In this document: in pieces, positions 46,645 to 56,215 of the stretch | Numbering within the stretch: position 1 is the stretch's first letter | How the letters are laid out: every line of letters begins with the position of its first letter | Assembly: GCA_905182835.1 (NCBI GenBank) | Contig: CAJJDI010000001.1 | Coordinates: forward strand, 1 to 64,000 | Direction of reading: 5' to 3' | DNA from: an uncultured Flavobacteriaceae bacterium | GTDB lineage: Bacteria; Bacteroidota; Bacteroidia; Flavobacteriales; Flavobacteriaceae | Length of the DNA stretch: 64,000 bases | Notes under the pieces: generated by a model | Databases searched by the model: none | Seen by the model: only the letters and a program-made list of their open reading frames with translations | Told to the model about the DNA's origin: nothing | Translations under genes and position numbers: made by a program

Positions 46645-47555
46645 CTTTTTTTACAAAATCAAACCCTATTCATTATATATTAGCGTTTATATACTTAATG
46701 CTCTTGTTTTATATTAAGGGTAGTCACGATTTTTCATCTTTGTTTTCCTTAGTCCTATTATTAATTTCTGTATTTTTTGTTAATTTTATTATTAGCAAAA
46801 ACACACTTAATAAAAATAATAATTTCGGAATTGTAGCAATTTGTTTTTTTATTGGACTCTTTATTGAAGAGCTTCAGTCATATGATTTATTATTTTCAAA
46901 TATTTTCTTGCTTTTAGCACTTAGAAGAATTTACAGCATTAGATCACCCCTTAAGATAAATAAAAAAGTTTTTGACGCTGCTTTTTGGATTTTAATGAGC
47001 TCTATATTTTACACCCCAATTCTACTATTTTTTATTTTATTATTAATTACTATGCTTTTGTATTCCCATTTTAATCCAAAGACTATTTTAATAATTATTT
47101 TTGCTATAATTTCTGGCTCATCTTTTATATACTGTCTAGAAATTATTAATTCAGGCTATTTTTCATTATTTGAATTTATAAACATTTCTCTTTTCGAAAT
47201 AACAACAAATGGAATTTATCTTCTCTCTTTTAATGATAATTCCTTTATTGATTTCAAATGGAGTTTTAAAATTGTAATACTTTTAGTGTTTTTAACAGGC
47301 TTCACATCACTTTATATATGGAATGGACTTGTTAAAACCAACGAAAGAAGAAGGTCTATTACTTTAGTTCTTTTCACAACAGTTTTGTCATTAATTATTG
47401 TACTTAACAACTTAAATTCTGCCGCATTTGTTTTTTTATTACTGCCAATAATAGTTATTTTCACAAGCTGTTTGGAAAGGTCTAAAAGCTCGATAATTAG
47501 GAATTTAATTTTGTCTATAAGTATTCTTTTGCCTTATCTTTCTGTTCTATTTTAA
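46635..47555 (+). CDS. DUF6427-like multi-spanning membrane protein
   Basis: 306 residues, about eight to ten membrane helices, start MIATFFTKSNPIHYILAFIYL. A single cytoplasmic loop has LRRIYSIRSPLKINKK (about 96-111). This matches the flavobacterial DUF6427 family, often beside DUF6341; the function is unknown. ATG 46635. Confidence 0.75.
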   Translation: MIATFFTKSNPIHYILAFIYLMLLFYIKGSHDFSSLFSLVLLLISVFFVNFIISKNTLNKNNNFGIVAICFFIGLFIEELQSYDLLFSNIFLLLALRRIYSIRSPLKINKKVFDAAFWILMSSIFYTPILLFFILLLITMLLYSHFNPKTILIIIFAIISGSSFIYCLEIINSGYFSLFEFINISLFEITTNGIYLLSFNDNSFIDFKWSFKIVILLVFLTGFTSLYIWNGLVKTNERRRSITLVLFTTVLSLIIVLNNLNSAAFVFLLLPIIVIFTSCLERSKSSIIRNLILSISILLPYLSVLF

Positions 47556-47556
47556 T

Positions 47557-47564
47557 TACTTTTG
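47557..47564 (+). promoter_or_regulatory. -7 promoter element for the DUF6165-GT9 pair
   Basis: TACTTTTG matches TAnnTTTG exactly, 22 bases before the ATG at 47587. The nearest upstream TTTG gives a 25-bp spacer, slightly long. Confidence 0.5.
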
Positions 47565-47586
47565 TGTATATAATAAAATATAATTT

Positions 47587-47973
47587 ATGAAAATTGAAAT
47601 TTCAAATGGTGAACTTTTAGATAAACTATCTATACTGGAGTTAAAGTTAAAAAACATTACAGATGAAAATAAATTAATAAATGTTCGATCTGAATTTGAA
47701 GAACTTAGTCCTTTAGTTCAACAAATTTTCAAGAAAAAAGCTGTAGGTATTAACGAATTATATTTAAAACTTTCAGAAATAAACGGTAATCTTTGGGAAA
47801 TAGAAGATGACATAAGACAATGTGAAAGAGACAAAAAGTTTGACTCAAAATTTGTTCAGTTAGCTAGGGACGTATACTTCACTAATGATATTAGATCTGA
47901 ACTAAAAAAAGAAATTAATATTTTGACCAAATCTGGACTAATTGAAGAAAAGTCATATGAAGATTACTCTTAA
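47587..47973 (+). CDS. DUF6165-family protein
   Basis: 128 residues, soluble and helical. MKIEISNGELLDKLSILELKL and the ending DIRQCERDKKFDSKFVQLAR are features of DUF6165, which is often found with LPS-type glycosyltransferases. Its role is not established. The GT9 gene follows after 6 bases, supporting a link with glycan assembly. Confidence 0.8.
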   Translation: MKIEISNGELLDKLSILELKLKNITDENKLINVRSEFEELSPLVQQIFKKKAVGINELYLKLSEINGNLWEIEDDIRQCERDKKFDSKFVQLARDVYFTNDIRSELKKEINILTKSGLIEEKSYEDYS

Positions 47974-47979
47974 ATAATT

Positions 47980-48990
47980 ATGAAAAAGTCTAAACACATC
48001 CTAATAATTAGACTTTCAGCAATGGGTGATGTAGCGATGACGGTCCCTGTTTTAAGAGAGTTAACAAAAACGAATCCAAGCTATAAAATCTCTATTTTAA
48101 CAAATTCCCAATATTTTTGTTTTTTTAGAAAATTCAAGAATTTTAATTTAATTCAGTTCGACAAAAAGCAAAGACATAAAGGTTTGACAGGGATTGTAAG
48201 GCTTTATAGAGAGCTTAAGAAGCTAGAAATAGATTATGTTATTGACCTTCATGATGTGTTAAGAACAAAATTCCTAAAACTATTATTTAATATTCCCTTT
48301 TATCAAATTGATAAAGGAAGACTTGAAAAACAGAAATTAATTTCTGGTGAAGTTTTTAAGCCCTTAAAAAACACTCATCAAAGGTATAGAGATGTTTTTA
48401 ACAACTTAGGTATTCTGATTAAGCCTATAACAAGCTCAAAAATTGATAAAGTAGATATTTCATGTTTAAAAATAAGCTCACAAAACAAGTCAACCAAAAC
48501 AATTGGAATAGCTCCTTTTGCAGCCCACAAAGGAAAAACATATTCTATTAAGCTAATGGAAGAAGTAATTAAAACGCTCGCTATTGACTTCCATGTTTTT
48601 TTGTTTGGAGGGGGTGAAAAAGAAGAAATTGAGTTAGATGAGCTGTCGAATAAGTACCCGAATGTTGTTAATCTTGCTAATAAATACTCCTTAGATCAGC
48701 AGATGGATGTGATTTCTAATTTAGAAATTATGATTTCTATGGATTCTTCAAATGGACATGTTGCTGCTTTGTTAGGGGTTAAAGTGTTGACGATATGGGG
48801 GCTTACCCATCCATATGCGGGGTTTAGTCCCTACGGACAAAGTAAAGAAAATAATATTTTGGTTGATAGATCTTTATTTCCAAAAATACCAACATCAATT
48901 TATGGAAATAAAAGTCCTGCTGGTTATGATAATGCAATTAACACAATAACAACTCAAGAAATAATCAATAGAGTTAGAGAACTGATCTAA
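47980..48990 (+). CDS. GT9-family glycosyltransferase (heptosyltransferase-like)
   Basis: 336 residues, GT-B fold. ILIIRLSAMGDVAMTVPVL (8-26) is the GT9 start; IGIAPFAAHKGKTY and SMDSSNGHVAALLGVKVLTIWG are the donor-binding motifs. It likely adds a heptose or similar residue to the LPS core. The stop overlaps the convergent reductase by 4 bp. Confidence 0.9.
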   Translation: MKKSKHILIIRLSAMGDVAMTVPVLRELTKTNPSYKISILTNSQYFCFFRKFKNFNLIQFDKKQRHKGLTGIVRLYRELKKLEIDYVIDLHDVLRTKFLKLLFNIPFYQIDKGRLEKQKLISGEVFKPLKNTHQRYRDVFNNLGILIKPITSSKIDKVDISCLKISSQNKSTKTIGIAPFAAHKGKTYSIKLMEEVIKTLAIDFHVFLFGGGEKEEIELDELSNKYPNVVNLANKYSLDQQMDVISNLEIMISMDSSNGHVAALLGVKVLTIWGLTHPYAGFSPYGQSKENNILVDRSLFPKIPTSIYGNKSPAGYDNAINTITTQEIINRVRELI

Positions 48991-50018
48991 ACATCATCAA
49001 AATCCACCTCTAGTGTGTCCGAAACAGGAATAGCTTGACAAGCTAAAATTAAACCATCCGAAACTTCAGAATCAGTCAACACTGTATTTTTTAACATTTT
49101 AATATCTCCATTTTTTAATCGGCCAATACAACTTCCACAAACTCCACCACTACAAGAATAAGGCGCGTCTATGTCATTATCTAAAGCTGAATCAAGGACA
49201 GTTTTCTCTTTAGTAGATTTTATTTTTGTAGTGTAATCGTCTACAGTATAAATAATTTCAACACCCCCCTTGTCAGTAGTAACGAATTTATTTTCTTCAG
49301 AGCTTTTAAATAGTTCATAACAAATGTTTTCATTTAAAACATTGTTCATTTCTAAACCAGCCTTAACTTCAAAGAGCATTTTTTCTGGGCCACATATGTA
49401 AATTTTATTATTATGTAAATTTTCAAAACCTATTAGATTAGAGATATTTGAGCTGTTAATTCTTCCAAAATAGTGCTTTTCAATTTCAATTTTAGTATAA
49501 ACTAAATTAAGAAACAACCTGTCCGGATAATCCTCCTTTAATTTGATTAGGTTTGAAAGAAACATAGTTTCTTCAGGAGACTTATTAGAGTAAATTAAAA
49601 AGAACTTGTTAGACCCCTCAAATAAAGTAGTTTTTAGCATTGACATAATTGGGGTTATTCCACTACCAGCAGCTATACCAATTGTGTCTTCAGCCAAATT
49701 ATTGTCTAAAATAAACTTACCTCTAGGTGTTGAGACCATAATTACATCTCCAATATTAATTGAGTTGTTTAAAAAGGAAGAAGCATAACCCTCAGGAATT
49801 TCCTTAATTGCAATTGATAATACTTCATTTTTAGAAGAGCAAATGGAGTAATCTCTTAATACTTCCTTATTGTCTATTAATAACTTTAGAGAAACATATT
49901 GTCCAGGCAAATAATTAAAAAAACTAATTAGATCTTGCGATACATTAAAAGAAATAACAACAGAACTTGAAGTTTCTTTTTTAATATTTTTAACTTTTAA
50001 ATTGTGAAAAACGGACAT
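48987..50018 (-). CDS. PaaE-type flavin / [2Fe-2S] oxidoreductase
   Basis: 343 residues from ATG 50018. The longer frame starts at a TTG at 50033 inside the -7 promoter element, so I reject it. FAD domain RDYSICSS, NAD domain GIAAGSGITPIMSM, then a C-terminal ferredoxin with cysteines in CSGGVCGSC and a fourth in LACQA. It resembles the phenylacetyl-CoA epoxidase reductase, but no paa oxygenase genes are nearby, so the partner is unknown. Confidence 0.88.
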   Translation of the reverse strand: MSVFHNLKVKNIKKETSSSVVISFNVSQDLISFFNYLPGQYVSLKLLIDNKEVLRDYSICSSKNEVLSIAIKEIPEGYASSFLNNSINIGDVIMVSTPRGKFILDNNLAEDTIGIAAGSGITPIMSMLKTTLFEGSNKFFLIYSNKSPEETMFLSNLIKLKEDYPDRLFLNLVYTKIEIEKHYFGRINSSNISNLIGFENLHNNKIYICGPEKMLFEVKAGLEMNNVLNENICYELFKSSEENKFVTTDKGGVEIIYTVDDYTTKIKSTKEKTVLDSALDNDIDAPYSCSGGVCGSCIGRLKNGDIKMLKNTVLTDSEVSDGLILACQAIPVSDTLEVDFDDV

Positions 50019-50030
50019 TTTTTTTATTTT

Positions 50031-50038
50031 CAAAGATA
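50031..50038 (-). promoter_or_regulatory. -7 promoter element for the PaaE-type reductase
   Basis: The minus strand reads TATCTTTG, an exact TAnnTTTG match that ends 12 bases before the ATG at 50018. It fixes the start downstream of the open frame's first codon. Confidence 0.6.
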
Positions 50039-50150
50039 GTATTGCAATTGTATTAATTCAAACATATAAAATAAAATTATGATTATTTTATTGATGTTAT
50101 ATACAATTTATATAAATTAATCGTTGTTAATTTACACTTTAAACTGTCAA

Positions 50151-52655
50151 TTGAAAAATATCACACAAAATATTAGTTTAATCTTAATTGCGATTGCTTT
50201 ATTAGGAAGTTGTTCTAGAAAAAAAGACAAGTTTTTAAATAGAGAGTTTCACTCACTTACCACGCAGTACAACTACTTATTTAATGGAAATAATTTATTA
50301 AATCAAGGTAAAGAGGAGGTTGACCAATCTGTGTTTGATAATTACTGGGAGTTATTACCTATTGAAAAAACAATTGTAAAAGAAGATAAAAAACCACTTA
50401 AATCAGACGAAACAGAATCCAGTTTATTTTCTCAAGCTGAAGAGAAAGCTGTAATGGTAATACAGAAGCACTCAATGAATATTGGCGGTAAAGAAAAAAA
50501 TCCAGAAATGGATGAAGCCTACTTCCTTTTAGGGGAATCAAGATATTACGACCAGCGTTTTATTCCCGCACTAGAAGCGTTCAATTATATTTTATTTAAA
50601 TATCCAATGAGTGAGCTTGTTAATAAAGCTAAAATATGGAGAGAAAAAATCAATATAAAACTGAATTATAATCAATTAGCAATTGACAATTTAAATAAAG
50701 TAAAAAACAAAGGCAGGTTGTCAAAAGTTGATATTGCTGGTTTAAACAGCGTGTTGTCTCAAGCTTACTTAAACTTAAAAAATCTAGATAGTGCGAAGCG
50801 CTATCTAAAAATTGCATCAACTAAAACAACGAACCTAAACAAGAAATCTAGACATTTTTTTATTTTAGGTCAGTTATATAAAAAGCTTAACAAAACAGAT
50901 AGCTCAACCGTTTTTTTTGATAGAATTATTAATTTACACAGAAAAGTGCCAAGAGAATATTATGTATATTCTTTCATAGAGAAGTCGAAAAATTATGATA
51001 ATAAGAACAGTGCAATAACAGAGCTTGTAGAGCTGGAAAAAGACATTGAAAATAAAGATTATTTGAGTATTATCTTTCATCAAACAGCTAATTTATATCT
51101 GGAATTAAAGCACGACAGCACTGCAATCAATTATTATAACAAATCAATTAAAAGCCCAGGGAAAGATTATTTAATTAATATTAAAAATTACAATATACTA
51201 GCAGATTATTATTTTGACAATAACGAATATGTAACATCCGCTGCGTATTATGACAGTACACTTTTAAGTATTAAGAATAATAAAAGGCTCTTTAGAAAAA
51301 TTAGTAAGCGAAGAGCTAGTTTAGATGATGTTATTTATTATGAGTTATCAGCTAAGAACAGTGATAGCATTCTGAATTTAGTAAAAATGTCAGAGGCTGA
51401 AAGAATTGTTTTTTTTAATAATCATATAGATAAATTAAAGGATAAATTAAAAGAGGAAGAAGAAGCTATTGAAAATAAAAACGAAAATATTTTTTCTGTT
51501 TCAAAGAAAAATGATCTAACAACTAAAGGGGCTTTATTTTATTTTTATAACCCCACAGCAGTAGCATATGGAAAAAATGAATTCAAAAAAATATGGGGAG
51601 ATAAAAAACTAACCGAAAATTGGAGAAATGGTCAAAATAATGAGACCTCCAACTCTTTAAAAATAAATGAAAAAGAGAATCCAAAGGCCGAAACTACTTT
51701 TGATTTAGAAGGCTACTTAAATGCAGTTCCAAATTCTCCAGCAGTTATCGACAGCATATATAAGCAGTTAAATTATTCGTATTTTCAGCTGGCATCTATT
51801 TACAGTAGTAAATTCTTAGAATATGAGCTGTCAAACAAAAGGCTACAAAAGATAGATTTTAATAGAAACAAAGAGAAACTTGTCTTACCTGCAAAATATT
51901 TGAATTATAAAAACTGTATTATACTGGGGCTGATTAGTGATGCAGAAAGTATAAAAATTGAGATCATCCGATCCTACCCTAGATCCAAATATGCAGAAAT
52001 ATTAAACAATCCAGATTCGTATTCTGGCTCAGATTTGGACAACATAACACAGATATACGCGGATTTATTTAAAGATTTTCAAAACCAACAATACTTAGGG
52101 TTAATATCAGATCTGGACAAGCTTATTTCTATCTACGAAACACACCCTTTAGTGCCAAAAATGCAATTACTAAAAGCTTCTGCCGTTGCTAGAATTGAAG
52201 GGTTTGAAAACTACAAGATATTATTAGAATTTATAGTTGCAAACTATCCTAACTCAATTGAAGGAAAGGAAGCGAAAATAGTACTTAACGAAGTGATTCC
52301 ATTAATTGAAAACACTGAATTTGAAGAGTTTTCTAAAAGCGAAAATTTTAAAATAATTTATTCTTTTCCAAAAGAAAAAAACAAAGAAATTGAGTTGTTT
52401 AAAAAAGAATTAATCTTAGCTGTTAATGATTTAAAAAACATTGAATTAAGCTCATCTATAGATGTTTACGATAATAGCACTACATTTGTTGTATTACACG
52501 GACTTAAAAGTTTTGATGGAGCAAAGGGTTTAAATATCATTTTAGAAAAAAACAAAAACGTTACGAACGACTCTTCGTTTGTCATTTCTTCTGAAAATTA
52601 TCAAACCCTTCAAATCCACAAAAATTTGAGTGTATATCTAAATAATAATTTATAA
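50151..52655 (+). CDS. SprE/PorW-like lipoprotein of the type IX secretion / gliding system
   Basis: 834 residues from TTG 50151; another in-frame TTG at 50124 is possible. Signal with lipobox LLGSC. The first mature segment (KFLNREFHSLTTQYNYLFNGNN ... DNYWELLPIE) is the hallmark of SprE/PorW. Several TPR-like helical repeats follow (about 110-420), and a long lysine- and asparagine-rich C-terminal region. It is needed for secretion of adhesins and gliding in flavobacteria; no other T9SS gene is in the window. Confidence 0.85.
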   Translation: MKNITQNISLILIAIALLGSCSRKKDKFLNREFHSLTTQYNYLFNGNNLLNQGKEEVDQSVFDNYWELLPIEKTIVKEDKKPLKSDETESSLFSQAEEKAVMVIQKHSMNIGGKEKNPEMDEAYFLLGESRYYDQRFIPALEAFNYILFKYPMSELVNKAKIWREKINIKLNYNQLAIDNLNKVKNKGRLSKVDIAGLNSVLSQAYLNLKNLDSAKRYLKIASTKTTNLNKKSRHFFILGQLYKKLNKTDSSTVFFDRIINLHRKVPREYYVYSFIEKSKNYDNKNSAITELVELEKDIENKDYLSIIFHQTANLYLELKHDSTAINYYNKSIKSPGKDYLINIKNYNILADYYFDNNEYVTSAAYYDSTLLSIKNNKRLFRKISKRRASLDDVIYYELSAKNSDSILNLVKMSEAERIVFFNNHIDKLKDKLKEEEEAIENKNENIFSVSKKNDLTTKGALFYFYNPTAVAYGKNEFKKIWGDKKLTENWRNGQNNETSNSLKINEKENPKAETTFDLEGYLNAVPNSPAVIDSIYKQLNYSYFQLASIYSSKFLEYELSNKRLQKIDFNRNKEKLVLPAKYLNYKNCIILGLISDAESIKIEIIRSYPRSKYAEILNNPDSYSGSDLDNITQIYADLFKDFQNQQYLGLISDLDKLISIYETHPLVPKMQLLKASAVARIEGFENYKILLEFIVANYPNSIEGKEAKIVLNEVIPLIENTEFEEFSKSENFKIIYSFPKEKNKEIELFKKELILAVNDLKNIELSSSIDVYDNSTTFVVLHGLKSFDGAKGLNIILEKNKNVTNDSSFVISSENYQTLQIHKNLSVYLNNNL

Positions 52656-52659
52656 ATTT

Positions 52660-53082
52660 ATGTTTACAGAATCTAAAAAAGAAAAAAACATGTCAGCATC
52701 AACGACTCAACAAAACATGATTACTCAAGGAACTTCTTTTGTAGGAGACTTAACAAGTGAGACAGGATTTAGAATTGAAGGAACTGTTCACGGCACAATT
52801 AAAACATCTGGCAAAGTTGTTGTTGGTAAAACAGGAGTAATTAACGGTACATTAGAAGGTGTTAACGCAGATTTTGAAGGTGGTTTTTCTGGTAAACTAA
52901 AGCTTAGCGGCACTTTGACTTTAAAGGCTTCTGCTTACGTCGAAGGAGAGGTTGAGGCAGTTAAGTTGGCTGTTGAGCCAGGAGCAACTTTTAATGCAAA
53001 TTGTAGCATGAAAGGTGGCGTTAAAGAATTAAACAAAGGTGAGCAGCAAAAAATCATATCGAAAACAGAAAAAACAGCTTAA
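52660..53082 (+). CDS. Bactofilin
   Basis: 140 residues. The core (about 22-115) is the right-handed beta-helix of bactofilins, with repeating GTSFVGDLTSETGFRIEGTV, GKVVVGKTGVINGTLEG and LKLSGTLTLKASAYVEGEV turns. It polymerises into filaments without nucleotide and helps cell shape. Gap to SprE is 4 bases; its 3' end overlaps atpZ by 44 bp. Confidence 0.92.
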   Translation: MFTESKKEKNMSASTTQQNMITQGTSFVGDLTSETGFRIEGTVHGTIKTSGKVVVGKTGVINGTLEGVNADFEGGFSGKLKLSGTLTLKASAYVEGEVEAVKLAVEPGATFNANCSMKGGVKELNKGEQQKIISKTEKTA

Positions 53083-53266
53083 TAAATTCGCTCAATTTTC
53101 AGGTTTAGCATTTCAAATGGTTGCTATTATATCTCTAGGCACTTTCCTGGGCTACAAAATTGATATGCACTTTGAAATAACTAAAAGTGTTTTTACAATA
53201 ATTCTATCTCTTTTATCAATCGGATCCTCTCTGTTATATGTAATTTATAAATCCAAGGAAATTTAA
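53039..53266 (+). CDS. atpZ: ATP synthase assembly factor AtpZ/AtpI-type membrane protein
   Basis: 75 residues, two membrane helices (about 25-41 and 51-68), with a basic N-terminus and FQMVAIISLGTFLGYKID, a motif of AtpZ-like proteins. It likely aids c-ring assembly or Mg2+ supply. Only GTG 53039 gives the complete first helix; the next start (ATG inside it) would cut it away. This makes a 44-bp overlap with bactofilin, suggesting coupled translation. Confidence 0.8.
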   Translation: MSSKKSYRKQKKQLNKFAQFSGLAFQMVAIISLGTFLGYKIDMHFEITKSVFTIILSLLSIGSSLLYVIYKSKEI

Positions 53267-53273
53267 AGTTAAA

Positions 53274-53657
53274 ATGGGTAAAAATAACAGTTTCTATTAC
53301 CGGTTAATTTTGCTTTCACTTTCCTTATTTGCAATTAACACCGCATTCAACAGTTTTGTTTATGAAATACTATTTATAATACCTCTTTGGAAAATACATG
53401 TTTTTAATGCCGCTTTAGTTTTGATGTCTTACTGGACTCTATACTGGGTTGAAAAAACAAAATTTAACATCTTAACGGCTTTTATTGTTGCCTCTATTAA
53501 TAAAATGCTTATAAGTATTATATTTCTTTCCCCAGCATTTGATTCAAATGGAAATAAAGAAGGCTTAATATTAACTTTTTTTACAATCTATTTTGTTTTT
53601 CTATTTTTTGAAATTACTTCATTAAAAAAAATCTTTCTTAGCGAGAATCATTCTTAA
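53274..53657 (+). CDS. DUF6168-like membrane protein, AtpI-position protein
   Basis: 127 residues, four predicted helices (about 10-28, 40-58, 68-86, 98-118). It has the position of atpI upstream of atpB and resembles DUF6168 of flavobacteria. The function is not known, though location suggests a role in F0 assembly. Gap to atpZ is 7 bases. Confidence 0.65.
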   Translation: MGKNNSFYYRLILLSLSLFAINTAFNSFVYEILFIIPLWKIHVFNAALVLMSYWTLYWVEKTKFNILTAFIVASINKMLISIIFLSPAFDSNGNKEGLILTFFTIYFVFLFFEITSLKKIFLSENHS

Positions 53658-53664
53658 TTTTTTA

Positions 53665-53695
53665 TTTGAAATTTGAATTTATGTATGTACATTTG
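53665..53695 (+). promoter_or_regulatory. Promoter for the atpB-E-F-H-A-G genes
   Basis: -33 TTTG (53665-53668) and -7 TACATTTG (53688-53695) with a 19-bp spacer: the best Bacteroidota-type promoter in the window. The predicted transcript has a leader of about 45 bases before atpB. Confidence 0.75.
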
Positions 53696-53746
53696 CAACC
53701 AAATTTATAGGATTAATTTAGGAACATTAAAAACCGTATTATTAAA

Positions 53747-54826
53747 TTGAAAAATTTTGTTTTTTTATTATTTATTTTTTCATTCTCTGCTAGTTTTTCT
53801 AGCACAGTAGAAAGCAGTGAAAACTCTGAAGAATTTAATGTGACAGACATGATTATGCACCACATAAAGGATTCACATGAATTTCACATTTTAGACTGGA
53901 ATGGTAAAGGTGTTTCTATTCCTCTTCCAGTTATACTATGGACAGAACAAGGGTTAGTAACTTTTCTTTCATCCGAATTTCATCATGATGATGACGCAAA
54001 GGAAGTTGTTACTATAAAAGGGCAATCTTTTGTAAAGTTCCACGAGGAAATATATTACGCTAATTCAGAGCCAAACTCTTCTGGTCAATATGTTCTTTTA
54101 GGCATAGACACTCACCCTACTAACTCCAAACCATTAGACTTCTCAATAACCAAGCTAGTATTTTCAATGTTCTTGTCTATCATACTTTTATTATTAATAT
54201 TTGGAATATCTGCTAGAAATTACCGTAAATCAGAGAAAGGACTCCCAAAAGGCATCGCAAAATTCACAGAACCTCTAGTTTTATTTATTAGAGATGAGGT
54301 TGCAATTCCTAATATTGGAGAAAAGCATTATAAAAAATACATGCCATACCTGTTGACCTTATTTTTCTTTATTTGGATCAATAACTTAATGGGTCTTATC
54401 CCATTTTTCCCTTTTAGCGCAAACCTTAGTGGAAACATAGCATTTACAGCTGTGCTAGCGGCCATTACTTTTGCGATTACAACGCTCGTAGGAAATAAAA
54501 ATTACTGGAAACATATTTTCTGGATGCCAGGTGTTCCAGTTCCAATGAAATTATTTTTGGCACCAATCGAATTTATGGGAATTTTTATTAAACCCATTTC
54601 ATTAATGATTAGACTTTTTGCAAATATTTCTGCAGGTCATATTATAGTATTAAGTTTAATATCATTAATATTTATTGCTGAAACAGTTTGGATCGCTCCG
54701 GCATCTTTATTCTTTTCAGTTTTCATTAGTGTAATAGAAATTTTAGTAGTAGCCATACAGGCATATATATTTACCATGCTGTCCGCATTGTATATCGGCG
54801 CAGCAATGGAAGAACATGAACATTAA
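53747..54826 (+). CDS. atpB: ATP synthase F0 subunit a
   Basis: 359 residues. An N-terminal signal peptide (about 1-18) and a roughly 100-residue extracytoplasmic extension with many histidines (HHIKDSHEFH, FHHDDDAK) precede the channel domain. The essential arginine lies in KPISLMIRLFANISAGH, near residue 288. The start is TTG 53747. Subunit a carries the proton half-channels. The extended N-terminus is usual for Bacteroidota. Confidence 0.95.
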   Translation: MKNFVFLLFIFSFSASFSSTVESSENSEEFNVTDMIMHHIKDSHEFHILDWNGKGVSIPLPVILWTEQGLVTFLSSEFHHDDDAKEVVTIKGQSFVKFHEEIYYANSEPNSSGQYVLLGIDTHPTNSKPLDFSITKLVFSMFLSIILLLLIFGISARNYRKSEKGLPKGIAKFTEPLVLFIRDEVAIPNIGEKHYKKYMPYLLTLFFFIWINNLMGLIPFFPFSANLSGNIAFTAVLAAITFAITTLVGNKNYWKHIFWMPGVPVPMKLFLAPIEFMGIFIKPISLMIRLFANISAGHIIVLSLISLIFIAETVWIAPASLFFSVFISVIEILVVAIQAYIFTMLSALYIGAAMEEHEH

Positions 54827-55087
<261 letters not shown>

Positions 55088-55093
55088 TAAAAA

Positions 55094-55126
55094 AATAGAG
55101 TGTAGTGTATTATACTACACTCTATT
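55094..55126 (+). terminator. Strong hairpin between atpE and atpF
   Basis: Arms AATAGAGTGTAGT (55094-55106) and ACTACACTCTATT (55114-55126) pair perfectly over 13 bp with a 7-nt loop, followed by AAATTTTTATT. It may partly terminate transcription or protect the atpE mRNA 3' end, either of which would raise subunit c over the other subunits. Confidence 0.75.
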
Positions 55127-55161
55127 AAATTTTTATTAAAAAAATATTAAAACCTAACAAT

Positions 55162-55659
55162 ATGGATTTAGTTACACCCGATGTGGGTCTATTATTTTGG
55201 ACTTTTGTATCATTTGCTATTTTATATTTCTTATTGAAAAAATTTGCATGGAAGCCTATATTAGGTTCGGTTAATGAAAGAGAACAATCTATTCATGAAG
55301 CTCTTTTAGCTGCAGAAAAGGCAAAAAATGAAATGCAAAATCTTAAGTCTGATAACGAAAAGATTTTAAAAGAAGCAAAAGTTGAACGTGAAAACATGCT
55401 AAAAGATGCTAGAGAAATTAAAGCTAAATTAATCTCAGAAGCAGAGAATCAAGCAAAAATTCAAGCTTCAAAATTAATTGAGTCAGCACAGATCGCTATT
55501 CAAAATGAAAAAAATTCAGCAATGAATGAGCTTAAACAAACTGTTGTTGAGCTTTCTATCGGTATTGCAGAAAAAGTTATCTCTAATGAACTAGAAGATA
55601 AAAACAAGCAATTAAAAGTTGTTGAAACAATGTTGAACGAGGCGTCTTTAAATAATTAA
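55162..55659 (+). CDS. atpF: ATP synthase F0 subunit b
   Basis: 165 residues. One N-terminal helix (about 9-25, LLFWTFVSFAILYFLL) and a long charged coiled-coil (30-150), the peripheral stalk. The gap to atpE is 74 bases and contains the hairpin. Only one b gene is present, so a homodimer is likely. Confidence 0.95.
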   Translation: MDLVTPDVGLLFWTFVSFAILYFLLKKFAWKPILGSVNEREQSIHEALLAAEKAKNEMQNLKSDNEKILKEAKVERENMLKDAREIKAKLISEAENQAKIQASKLIESAQIAIQNEKNSAMNELKQTVVELSIGIAEKVISNELEDKNKQLKVVETMLNEASLNN

Positions 55660-55660
55660 A

Positions 55661-56191
55661 ATGAAACAATCCAGAGCAGCAATAAGGTATGCGAAAGCAG
55701 TTTTTTCATTAGCAAATGAGAGTAACATTTCATCTAATGTCTACAAAGACATGCTGTTTTATATAGATTTCTCAAAGAGTGATAGCTCTTTTTCAGCGAT
55801 GTTAGCTAATTCTGTTATTAATTTAAAAGCTAAACAGGATATTATCTTATCACTAAACACCCAGACTTGCGATTTATCAAAGGATCTAATTGGGTTGTTA
55901 ATTAAAAACAAAAGGCTCTCTATATTTGTAGATGTTGCAAATTCTTATAAATCCTTATATGAACAAAGCAACAACATGACTAAAGCGATTGTTATTACAG
56001 CGCTCCCAATTACCGAAGACATAAAACAGTCTGCCTTAAATAAAATTAATTATATATCTAACAAAACTGTAGCAATACACAATATAATAGATAAAAACAT
56101 ATTAGGAGGCTTTATCCTTCGCTATGAAGGGAAAGAGTATAACGCTAGCCTATCAAACAAATTACAAAAAATTAAAAAAGAACTTACATAA
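55661..56191 (+). CDS. atpH: ATP synthase F1 subunit delta
   Basis: 176 residues. N-terminal helical domain (RAAIRYAKAVFSLANES) and the C-terminal signature NIIDKNILGGFILRYEGKEYNASLSNKL. It connects F1 with the peripheral stalk. It follows atpF with a one-base gap. Confidence 0.93.
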   Translation: MKQSRAAIRYAKAVFSLANESNISSNVYKDMLFYIDFSKSDSSFSAMLANSVINLKAKQDIILSLNTQTCDLSKDLIGLLIKNKRLSIFVDVANSYKSLYEQSNNMTKAIVITALPITEDIKQSALNKINYISNKTVAIHNIIDKNILGGFILRYEGKEYNASLSNKLQKIKKELT

Positions 56192-56215
56192 AGGTTATTA
56201 ACCAAAAATATCAAA

